Of a stretch of 64,000 nt of DNA, positions 32,241-40,942 are shown in pieces. The stretch's first letter is position 1. Each line of letters begins with the position of its first letter. Source of the DNA: Cydia pomonella (Eukaryota > Arthropoda > Insecta > Lepidoptera > Tortricidae); the NCBI RefSeq assembly GCF_033807575.1, contig NC_084729.1, forward strand, positions 7,316,001 through 7,380,000, in the 5' to 3' direction. The position numbers and the translations under genes are program-made. The notes beneath the pieces are model-generated. The model worked only from the letters and a program-made list of their open reading frames with translations. It ran no database searches and was not told the origin of the DNA.

Positions 32241-32797
32241 ATATATATTAAAAACTAAAAACACACATTATGGCTGCGATGCAGTTCGTAACCCTGCTGT
32301 GTCTGAAATCCAGCCGCGGTACCGCCGGAACTTTATACCCTTCGGCCAAAACTCCTTGGTGAAGGTCGCTAAGGACGTGCAGTACTACATCATAGTTAAA
32401 AAAACATACTATAGAAGCACTTTCTGCTGTAGCAAAAGTAAGCCAGATGCGTTGGTAACATTTGCAGTAGGTATACCTACTTACAGTAGCGTATATAAGT
32501 GATGCCAAAGTTAGAAGTGCTTCTGGTTTAGAATATATTAGTCATTTTCAAAATTATCGAAGTTACCCTAATGCACCCTACTTAATTATGGTTCTTGTAC
32601 TTGTAATCGTTCACATTACATACAGATACCTACAGATATTGTATTGGCTATATGGGAAGTGCGTGGAGGGGAAATAGAAGCGACAGTTGAGATTCTGATA
32701 TTTTATAGCTGGCAACTCTAAGATGACTTAATATGAGAGTTGTGCCGTTTTCTGTTTTAGTATGGGGATCGTTCTCGCTCGAAAATATTTCTCATAG

Positions 32798-32955
32798 CAG
32801 GGGCGTAGCTACCGCCGTATCTGCCGTATCAATTATACGGGGCCCCCGGGCCACTGGGGCCCCCAACGTACGTTTTTGTGAGAAATCTTTACCCTTCCTA
32901 AGGGCCCCCAAACAAATTTTTATACGGGGCCCCGCCAAGGCACGCTACGCCACTG
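32798..32955. mobile_element. 158-bp hAT-like MITE with 8-bp TSD
   Basis: CAGGGGCGTAGC at the left and GCTACGCCACTG at the right are inverted hAT-type ends. Flanks TCTCATAG (32790-32797) and TCTCATAT (32956-32963) match at 7 of 8 positions. The interior has GGGGCCCCCGGGCC runs. Confidence 0.8.
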
Positions 32956-33229
32956 TCTCATATTATAGTAAACGGAGAACGTTCTTGAGAACGAAACAAC
33001 TATAAATGTATACCGTACCCGTCTATTAACTATAAAAAGATAAGCCAGAAGAATACCAGACTTGGAAAGTCAATAAAATTAGTGCAAATGACAATTACTC
33101 GTATGTAACGGTGGAATGCTCCTAATAAATACATCCATGACTTTATGTTGTTCATAAAGATCGATTCAGGCGTTGAGCGTTAATATGTCATAAAACTCAT
33201 GATACGACGTTTAGGAGCAGTCGTAAAAT

Positions 33230-33800
33230 GTTATTGAATAACTTTTATACTCTGACATCTTCCTTGCGATGGCACGAAAACTATTTCGTTGCAATTAACT
33301 TCCATTATAAAAATAGCAATCTCTCTTGGTTCAAAATGGAATCTTGAGCGTTGAGCTCGTTTCAAAGCACGAGGGTTAAACAAACTTTGCCACCGAGTGA
33401 AACACAACATTTTCACCACACTAAATGAAAGCTATAAAATATTTATCATTCAAAACTATCACTTTAAAGCAGGGATCGGAAACCGGTATTTTTTGTATGG
33501 GAACGAAAACGATATTTTTTCGTTCTTTGTTAATTATTTCCTTTCTAATTGGGCAATCTAATAATACGAAGTCGTTATCTAAAAACACAACCGAGTCCTA
33601 TATTTAGAGTATAAAATAAACCGAAATATATGTTTATTTCAAAGTTTTTCCAAAAAAACCGGTCCCGATCCCTGCTTTAAAGTGAACTCCACCAGCCAAA
33701 ATGAGAAAACAACTCAAAATGCTAATCTAATATTTACTTTGCCACTCTTAAGGATAAAATGCAACTTTCTCATCAGTTTTTGAAGTATCAAGACAGCCTT
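33230..33800 (-). mobile_element. Dispersed element family K, split by a younger MITE
   Basis: The reverse complement reads ACCAGTTGGTAAAGG, AATGAGAAAGTTGCATTTTA-like text, then after the insertion GTTGTGTTTCACTCGG, AAGTTTGTTTAACCCTCGTG. Intact relatives are at 35637-35990 and 60590-60995. The hAT-like MITE at 33470-33674 sits inside it. Confidence 0.65.
33470..33674. mobile_element. hAT-like MITE family V, copy 1 (205 bp, 8-bp TSD)
   Basis: CAGGGATCGGAAACCGGT at the left and ACCGGTCCCGATCCCTG at the right are inverted ends. The exact 8-bp TSD CTTTAAAG is at 33462-33469 and 33675-33682. A second copy with its own TSD is at 57751-57953. Confidence 0.92.
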
Positions 33801-34008
33801 TACCAACTGGTATACGGAAAAATATTTTTCCGAATAGTCGTGACCCGAGGGCGCGGGCGCCCGACTCGCCCGAGCTACTAAGTGAAATACCACTCTCACA
33901 GTTCTGGTTCTTAGTTTTACCAACAATTTTACCAATCCAAATTGTAACTCTGCAGATTCACACACCACATCAACATGCTACACCGATTTACGCCTTTTGA
34001 CGGGTTTA

Positions 34009-34433
34009 GGGCGTCCGCTAGCGGCTGCACGCAGCGGGCGCACGCACGCGGATACCATTGTAGGTAAAATCCGTCGCCGCGTCCGCACCAGTTATAATAA
34101 ATAATAATAATAAATATTATAGGACATAATTACACAAAATGACTAAGTCCCACAGTAAGCTCAATAAGGCTTGTGTTGAGGGTACTTAGACAACGATATA
34201 TATAATATATAAATATTTATAAATACTTAAATACATAGAAAACACCCATGACTCAGGAACAAATATCCATGCTCATCACACGAATAAATGCCCTTACCAG
34301 GATTTGAACCCGGGACCATCAGCTTCGTAGGCAGGGTCACTACCCACTAGGCCAAACCGGTCGTCTTTGCCCATACTATTTTTCGTTAACCCGCTCACCC
34401 GCTTCGTGCAACCGCGCCAGCTAGCGGACGCCC
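34009..34433. mobile_element. PIF/Harbinger-like MITE with TTA TSD, carrying a SINE
   Basis: GGGCGTCCGCTAGC at the left and GCTAGCGGACGCCC at the right are inverted. TTA flanks both ends (34006-34008, 34434-34436), the TSD typical of PIF/Harbinger. A reversed S1 SINE fills most of the interior, so the MITE itself is only about 150 bp. Confidence 0.8.
34092..34362 (-). mobile_element. SINE family S1, copy 3 (nested)
   Basis: Reverse orientation: GGATTTGAACCC (B-box complement), CCCACTAGGCCAAACCGG (A-box complement), and the tail as AATAATAAATATTATAGG. It is inserted in the Harbinger-like MITE. Confidence 0.85.
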
Positions 34434-34640
34434 TTATCCGTTTTATATATCATTTGCCGAACGGAAACATCCATCATTAATGTGAGCTTAATCAAGGAAA
34501 GTGGCCAGTATCTCGAGCACTGGACGATCTGGGGCGCGTTGCATCATTCTGCAAGTGGGTCGTTATGCGCTTCAAGGAATGCAGATTAATGGGTTTTCCT
34601 TCTCGACGGTCGGTACGCAGTTAAATAATTGCGCTTTTCC

Positions 34641-34908
34641 CATTGACATATATATAAGGACGGGCCTTAAGGGCAATAAGAAAGGGGCCAGTACGGCGGC
34701 GTCACGCACACGAATTCGAGCCTGCACGATTGACTATGGGTCTAACGTCACAACGCGATTGGTTGATGAGTTCGCATCACGCGCGCGATTGGTCGTAACT
34801 AGTTGCGATAGACTGCACGTTTGGCTCGAATTGGTGAGTGACACTGACACCACTGAACTAGCATCATTCTTACTGCCCGAAAGGCCCGTCCTTAGATATA
34901 TGTCAATG
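34641..34908. mobile_element. MITE family L, copy 1 (268 bp)
   Basis: CATTGACATATATATAAGGA and CGGGCCTTAAGGGCA at the left mirror TGCCCGAAAGGCCCG and TCCTTAGATATATGTCAATG at the right. The 143-codon ORF running through it is fortuitous. A second copy is at 44210-44758. Confidence 0.8.
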
Positions 34909-35636
34909 GCATGTCCCTTTTCACGCTTGTAAATGTCATGTCAACTATGAAATAAATAAAAAATACATTTTATGCCAAAAATGCTGTACATCATTTTGGG
35001 AAAATGATGATACTCTTCAAATTGCTGGATTGATTTCTATCAAACATAGCTAAGAAACGAACCACCGCAAGGATACGATACTCGCTTACACGTAAAACAA
35101 CCGCATCGAAATCGGTCACTCCGTTGAAGAGGTACGATGCCACAGACAGATATAGAGACAGACATTGGCGTCTCTCGTCTCGTCGTCGCAGCTCTCAAAC
35201 GGATGAACCGATGCCGATCGAAAATAATTATAAATTAATTGAAACAGTACATACATATAAAGTATATAACTTAAACTATGATAGACAACAGACGGTCTTA
35301 TCGCTATAGAGCGATCTCTTCCACATTCCCTTACTGAGTAAGTAAAGTAAATTCTTCTAAGAGTAAGGTGTTTCACATCTCACTATACACGGTGTAACAT
35401 GAGGAAACCGAAAGATTTTAACAGTGTATTCCTGATATCTTATAAACTTATCTGGATTTCGCCTAGTTTCATAGTTAATAACCAATTTAAAAAAAAACAC
35501 ATCTTGTAACTTAGCGTTGATGGCAATGATGGAATTATGGGGCGTAGTCTAAATATCCTTCTTGATAGATGTCAAAAAGTGACAAGTAACCTTTGCAAAA
35601 ACTAGGTTTTACAAAGAAAAAACATAAAAATTCATT

Positions 35637-35990
35637 TTCACCACACCAACTGGTAAATGCCCTCTTGATTGTTCAAAAACTAATGAGAAAGTTGCATTTT
35701 ATCCACATGTGGGCAAAGTAATCAGATACAAATTTTGAGATGTTTCCTTATGTTAGCTAGTAGAATTGACTTTTAAATGATGATTTTGAATGATAATTTT
35801 ATTATTACATTCATTTGGATTTGATTTAATTTGAATATTTTGGTATTTTATAGTTAATAGTTTCTTTGCGGTTAGTGTAGTGAAAAATGTTGTGTTTCAC
35901 TCGGAGGCAAAGTTTGTTTAACCCTCGTGCCTTGAAACCCTCGCAACGCTTAAGATCCCTTTTTGCCCCTTTTTAAAACAAATAACTATT
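35637..35990 (+). mobile_element. Dispersed element family K, copy 2
   Basis: TTTCACCACACCAACTGGTA to GTTTCACTCGGAGGCAAAG and TTTAACCCTCGTGCC. It shows the uninterrupted form of the element split at 33230-33800. Confidence 0.65.
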
Positions 35991-36109
35991 TCAGTGCCAG
36001 TTATACCATAATATTAACTTGTTATGTACAAAAAACATTCAAAAATGCGTATAAATAAGAAAAAAATTTTTTTTTGGCGGAAATTTAATTAAACTCATGT
36101 AACATTCAA

Positions 36110-36306
36110 CCGGTTTGGCCTAGTGGGTAGTGACCCCTACGAAGCCGATGGTCCTGGGTTCAAATCCTGGTAAGGGCATTTATTCGTGTGATGAGCATGG
36201 ATATTTGTTCCTGAGTCATGGCTGTTTTCTATGTATTTAAGTATTTATAAATATTTATATATTATATATAACGTTGTAATAATGCCCTATAATATTTATT
36301 TATTTA
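36110..36306 (+). mobile_element. SINE family S1, copy 4 (nested in M)
   Basis: CCGGTTTGGCCTAGTGGG head with a small deletion before the anticodon-like region; B-box GGGTTCAAATCC. The CTAAGTACCCTCAACAC block is missing. Confidence 0.8.
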
Positions 36307-36618
36307 ACATATTTTGGCCTCATTAGTGCATGGTTAAAACCTTTCGAGTTCCTCGTGTTACACCGTGTATTGAGTTAAATTACGTGCGTAAATTATTTAT
36401 TATTTTATATTTAAAATGCGTTAAAATTAAAAAATCGAAGTGATAAACACTAAATTAAATGAAAAATGTTAATATTAGGATCTCTTTTAAATTAATTACA
36501 ATACTTATAATAAACCTATGGGTGCATTAACATTTACTTTTATCATAATCCAACAGACTGATATGATAAACTAATTATTATTTAATTACGTTACATTACT
36601 AATAGCAACAAGGTCGAT

Positions 36619-36759
36619 GTACAGTCGCCATCAGATATATCGGAGCGGCCGAGGTGCTCACAAATATCTGAACACGCCTCTATTGTAAAGGCGCTAGAGT
36701 GCGTGTTCAGATATTTTTGAGCACCTCGGCCGCTCCGATATATCTGATGGCGACTGTAT
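36619..36759. mobile_element. MITE family G, copy 3, near-perfect palindrome
   Basis: TGTACAGTCGCCATCAGATA mirrors TATCTGATGGCGACTGTA, and CGGAGCGGCCGAGGTGCTCA mirrors TGAGCACCTCGGCCGCTCCG. The arms of about 62 bp could extrude a long hairpin. Confidence 0.85.
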
Positions 36760-36988
36760 GCAAGTTATGCGAAATTGAACTTAATGTCGATGTCTGTAGG
36801 TACATTTTTGTATGAGTGTTTACGCTAGACAGTTCCGGTGGTGCGATTGCATAATCGTACGATATATGAATACCTACATTACCACAGAATAAATAATAAC
36901 CGTACAGAAATGACACTTCCTACAAAACCGAAGATTCACAGCGATTCAGGGACGAATCATGCTGTCCCTTTGTAATGTATGGTACTAT

Positions 36989-37114
36989 TAGGGATTGCAA
37001 TCCGGTCCGGCGGATCCGGTAATCCGGCCGGATCCGGCACTTTTCAGGAGCTACCGGAACCGATAAAAATCACCGGATCCGATAAAAATCACCGGATCCG
37101 GACCGGATCCGGTC
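36989..37114 (+). repeat. GC-rich CCGGATCCGG cluster, copy 1
   Basis: Begins TAGGGATTGCAATCCGG and contains repeated CCGGATCCGG, CCGGCCGGATCC and ATAAAAATCACCGGATCC units. It lies abruptly in AT-rich DNA. The start resembles one end of an hAT-type element with subterminal repeats. Copy 2 is at 39850-39944 in the same orientation. Confidence 0.55.
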
Positions 37115-37426
37115 AAATAAAAAAAAACGCCTAAATACAGCACGCACTGTGCGGTTTAGATGAGGAAAAGGCGACGGATGAGAGGTATGAACTTGAACAG
37201 AGCATAAAACGAATGAAAACGTTTAAATTTAGTTAAATAAAAATATATTTATTATGACGATGACTGGGAACAGAAGTTGCCTTTCATGTTGGTGGCACGA
37301 TACGACGATTACATAAATACTGTAATAGAAGGAAAAATTAAACGATGGAGATGTCATGGAAAGCATTTGTAATTTATGCTAAAGAGAAGAAAAGAGTGTC
37401 ATAATGTTGTGATAGGAGATTAAAAG

Positions 37427-38309
37427 CGTTTGTTAGTCGTATACCTTGAAATCAAAAACTCCTTGTAGCTTTTCACCTATTCGCGTTTCGCCGCGATCTC
37501 AAAATTTCTGAACAGATTTTTTTTCTTGTAGTATGTTTTCTGGTCGCCAATTACAATGGTGTATAAAATTCATAGTATATTTACTTTCCTGCCTTTCTTC
37601 ACTGTAGTCGCTTTTCACCTCGATAGATATTTGTTTCTAATGCGTTATTACATATCGCGATATTTCCTTTAAGCACTATACCTCTATAGTTTTGTTTTGT
37701 AAATGAATTTCGCACTTGTAGTTTATCTCTTGGTTATGAGTGTAATACATGTAACCTCGTTGTGCATATCACTGATGTGACTAATAAAATCAATTGATTA
37801 CCTAATTGTTTAAATTTCGACAACTACTTTCCCAAATCATCGTGTTCGCATTAGAGGTAGATTTCCTAAACAACAAATTCTCCAAAGCTAGTTAATATAT
37901 GGCTGTAACAACGAGGTCTAAAAGCGACCGTATTTTTATTATATCCCAGTGATTTAGCCAATTTTTTTTACGATTAATACAATGCACTACAACAATATTC
38001 GACCCAGGTAAAATGCGACTAAAATTATTTGCGGCTAACTAATTAGGCTATTGATAATACATGCTACATCAAAATTTGCTACTGTTGTAAACATATATTG
38101 AAGATATATGCGACTAACTAAATAGGCTATTGATAATACATGCTACATCAAAATTTGCTACTGTTGTAAAAATCTATTAAAAATTTATGCGAGTAACAAA
38201 ATATACCACCGATATTACACGCTACAACAAAATACGCTATCACGGCGAAACGCGAATAGGAGAAAAGCTACAAGGATTTTTTGATTTCGAGGTATACGAC
38301 TAACAAACG
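37427..38309. mobile_element. 883-bp TIR element of unclear superfamily, 8-bp TSD
   Basis: About 75-80 bp inverted ends begin CGTTTGTTAGTCGTATACC and include CTTGTAGCTTTTC and TCGCGTTTCGCCG. The exact 8-bp TSD ATTAAAAG flanks it (37419-37426, 38310-38317). Three diverged direct repeats of about 79 bp (starting near 38046, 38125, 38203) lie next to the right arm. No transposase ORF is seen. Confidence 0.8.
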
Positions 38310-38477
38310 ATTAAAAGTAAACAAATGAGCAGGATTAAGTCGGCAGTACTCAACCGACTAGAGCTGGGCTAATCAATGTGTTACATGTGTGAATGAATAT
38401 AAGATTGTAAGTTTGTATTGAAAATGAATGTATGAAATGAAATGATAACATTGATAATCTTTAGTTTACTTCGAGTT

Positions 38478-38515
<38 letters not shown>
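38478..38515. repeat. AT dinucleotide microsatellite
   Basis: A TA run with small breaks, directly before the inverted LINE segment at 38518. Confidence 0.85.
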
Positions 38516-38517
<2 letters not shown>

Positions 38518-38518
<1 letters not shown>

Positions 38519-38738
38519 AAAATATTGTTTATTTTCTATTCAAATTTGAGAGAGAATCTTTTGTATTTACAATTTCATCCAATCTTATGCAATTTCCTTA
38601 ATGGTACATGCTACTCTACTCTACGTCTAGCCAATTCTTTATTTGATCCATGTAACTTTTCTTAAGGTGTCCCTTTCCGCGATGGATTTCAATTCTACAC
38701 TCTATTATTTTTCACATGAGATCGTCGTGTCGTGTAAG
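38518..38738 (-). pseudogene. LINE 3' fragment, left member of a large inverted pair
   Basis: Reverse complement of 40437-40657 over about 220 bp (AAATTTGAGAGAGAATCTTT, ATGGTACATGCTACTCTACT, CCGCGATGGATTTCAATTCT). The minus strand reads GKGTPKKSYMDQIKNWLDVE-like text in part, as in retrotransposon C-termini. Confidence 0.55.
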
Positions 38739-39107
38739 TCGTGTTTTAATTTTAAATTGTTTTTTTAAAGATGTATATGTAAGAAAAATTGGCTAAACAT
38801 TTTTTGTCAACTTATTTTTGTGCAAATCTGTAAACCGAATAATTCGACGTTTTTAAGTTTCCATCCTGAACACAGTGTAATTTTGTCACCTACGATAATA
38901 TCCTACACGGAAAAGTACATAAAAATATCCGATAAGATCTTAATTACACAGCCAACAAAACGTTTCATTTATTTTGCACACATTTCATCATGTACGATAT
39001 GCATCTTAAAGGTGGCTGAACTTACAGTACCTATACTATAGTTTTAAGTATACTGAAAACAATTAAAACAGGTGCTTTCGAGTGACGTTAGGAGAAGGTT
39101 AACGCAT

Positions 39108-39592
39108 AATTGGGTACTTGACACATGTTGAATATTATAACAAAGTTTAGTTAAATGGATAGAAAATGAGCCATCCATTATAAAAAAGTGGAATTCAATT
39201 TTTTTTATTTAGATTATAAAAAAATACAAGGCTCCAAACTAAAAAAATATTTTTTTTGTCTTTCAAAAATAGATAAAAAAATGGTACCATACGATTCCAT
39301 ACATTTTATTGAAAAATAAATTGTATGACAACTATACACATAAACGCAATATTTCAGAGTCAAAATGGCAATTTCCTTGATCTTCCATACATTTAGGATA
39401 GACTTATATGATGTGACGTCACATCACATTATCATTTTGTTAGAGGCGTTTCAATCGTCGAATGCGGGCGTCAGACTTTAACTCTCATTTCTGATCTTTG
39501 TGTTGCTTAATTGCCATGAGTACTATATAGACTCCTCAGGAAAATCAAGATCGTTTGACATTATTTACAAAAAACTGTCAAGTAGCCAATTG
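39108..39592 (+). mobile_element. MITE family D, copy 3
   Basis: AATTGGGTACTTGACACATG to TGTCAAGTAGCCAATTG, full length, with the TGACGTCACATCACATTATC block. It lies between the two inverted LINE fragments. Confidence 0.85.
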
Positions 39593-39655
39593 TAGTTTTT
39601 ATATGGATTTATTACTTAAATAAATATCAGGGGGCATCTTACACAAATCAACCTA

Positions 39656-39848
39656 GCCCCAAAAGTGTGGAGAGTGTAACAGCAGTGGGGCGACACTCCA
39701 CCTTTCGGGCATTCTCGGCTCCGTTCGGCTCAGCATTGCTCAGAGCACTTATTGGGTTAGTACAACTTGACGTCCCTATGCGTGCACAACCACAGATAAG
39801 ATAATGACTTGAATTTTGACAACCCTAAATAGCCGAAAGGGATAGTAC
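39656..39848 (-). repeat. Dispersed repeat family E, reversed copy
   Basis: CCTTTCGGGCATTCTCGGCT, GACAACCCTAAATAGCCGAA and GGGATAGTACC are the reverse of blocks at 18235-18470 and 5420-5575. Confidence 0.6.
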
Positions 39849-39849
39849 C

Positions 39850-39944
39850 TAGGGATTGCAAACCGGATTGATTTTCAATCCGGCCGGATCCGGCTGGATT
39901 TTGGCCATAATCCGGCCGGATCCGGCCGGACCGGATCCGGTTTG
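39850..39944 (+). repeat. GC-rich CCGGATCCGG cluster, copy 2
   Basis: TAGGGATTGCAAACCGG, then CCGGCCGGATCCGGC units ending ACCGGATCCGGTTTGG. It has the same orientation and start as 36989-37114. Confidence 0.55.
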
Positions 39945-40436
39945 GTATAGGGATATCAGAATTAATTAAATGACATATTTTTCTAGTTTTTTGCGTAATA
40001 CGTATTCCTAAATCTATAATTTGAAGTTAATAAATAACTTCTTAACAATAAAATAACCCTTAGTAGTAAAAAGTGTGACCTTGTCAATATCACTTAAAAT
40101 CCCAAATATGAAATCGGTCATTTATTACATATTCACAAGTGCTCAAATTTTCGTTTACAATTATAAATTTGATTAGTTTCCAAAGCCCGGTAATGGGATG
40201 TGGGGTGGGAATTTGAACTCTTTGAAATGACAAGTTTTCGTAACGGTTCCTTGATTGAATTCTTTGTAACGTTGACATCCATTCTAGTAAGAAAATAAGA
40301 TATTTTACTATTAACCAAAATGATATTAAATTTTCCCTCATTTTTTGCCCAAGAAAGTAGTAGTCTGTATGATTTAAAAAAAATACCTTTTTTTTATTTA
40401 CAGAAAAGTATATTGGTCAAATTTTAGGGAATGGAA
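39945..40436. other. Non-coding stretch
   Basis: Short minus-strand ORFs at 40090-40341 have no recognisable content. No feature is supported. Confidence 0.35.
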
Positions 40437-40657
40437 CACGACTTACACGACACGACGATCTCATGTGAAAAATAATAGAGTGTAGAATTGAAATCCATCG
40501 CGGAAAGGGACTCCTTAAGAAAAGTTACATGGATCAAATAAAGAATTGGCTAGACGTAGAGTAGAGTAGCATGTACCATTAAGGAAATTGCATAAGATTG
40601 GATGAAATTGTAAATACAAAAGATTCTCTCTCAAATTTGAATAGAAAATAAACAAAT
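40437..40657 (+). pseudogene. LINE 3' fragment, right member of the inverted pair
   Basis: Plus strand reads GKGLLKKSYMDQIKNWLDVE followed by a stop and then AT-rich tail sequence. It is inverted relative to 38518-38738. A short extra direct copy of AAATTTGAGAGAGAATCTTT follows at 40655-40678. Confidence 0.55.
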
Positions 40658-40699
40658 TTGAGAGAGAATCTTTTGTATTCTTTGTCTTGTTTCACTCTG

Positions 40700-40942
40700 T
40701 CAAGCTTTCAATGAGTTTTTCTGAACTTATGTACGAAATATCATTTGATATTTACCATTCGCTTTTCGGTGACGGAAAACATCGGGAGGAAACCGGACTA
40801 ATCCCAATAAGGCCTATTTTACCCTCTAGGTTGGAAGGCCAGATGGCAGTCGCTTTCGTAAAAACTAGTGCCTACGCCAATTCTCGGGATTAGTTGCCAA
40901 GCCGACCCTAGGCTCCCATGAGCCGTGAGAAAATGCCGGGAC
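40700..40942 (+). mobile_element. SINE family S2, copy 2 (head missing)
   Basis: ATGAGTTTTTCTGAACTTAT through CGCTTTTCGGTGACGGAAAA and CCGGACTAATCCCAATAAGG to AAAATGCCGGGACAAC. The tRNA-like head present at 14960-15006 is absent. The LINE tail begins immediately after it. Confidence 0.75.

Larger units (their letters stand above)
35386..36370. mobile_element. TIR element family M with two nested insertions
   Basis: TACACGGTGTAACATGAGGA and AACCGAAAGATTTTAAC at the left mirror GTTAAAACCTTTCGAG and TTCCTCGTGTTACACCGTGTA at the right. Family K (35637-35990) and an S1 SINE (36110-36306) lie within. A right-half copy without the SINE is at 58620-58832, which marks the SINE as the later arrival. 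Confidence 0.65.

Noticed and set aside
34501..34932. 143-codon plus-strand ORF
   Set aside because: It runs through the inverted-repeat MITE of family L and has no domain; the other copy does not keep the frame.
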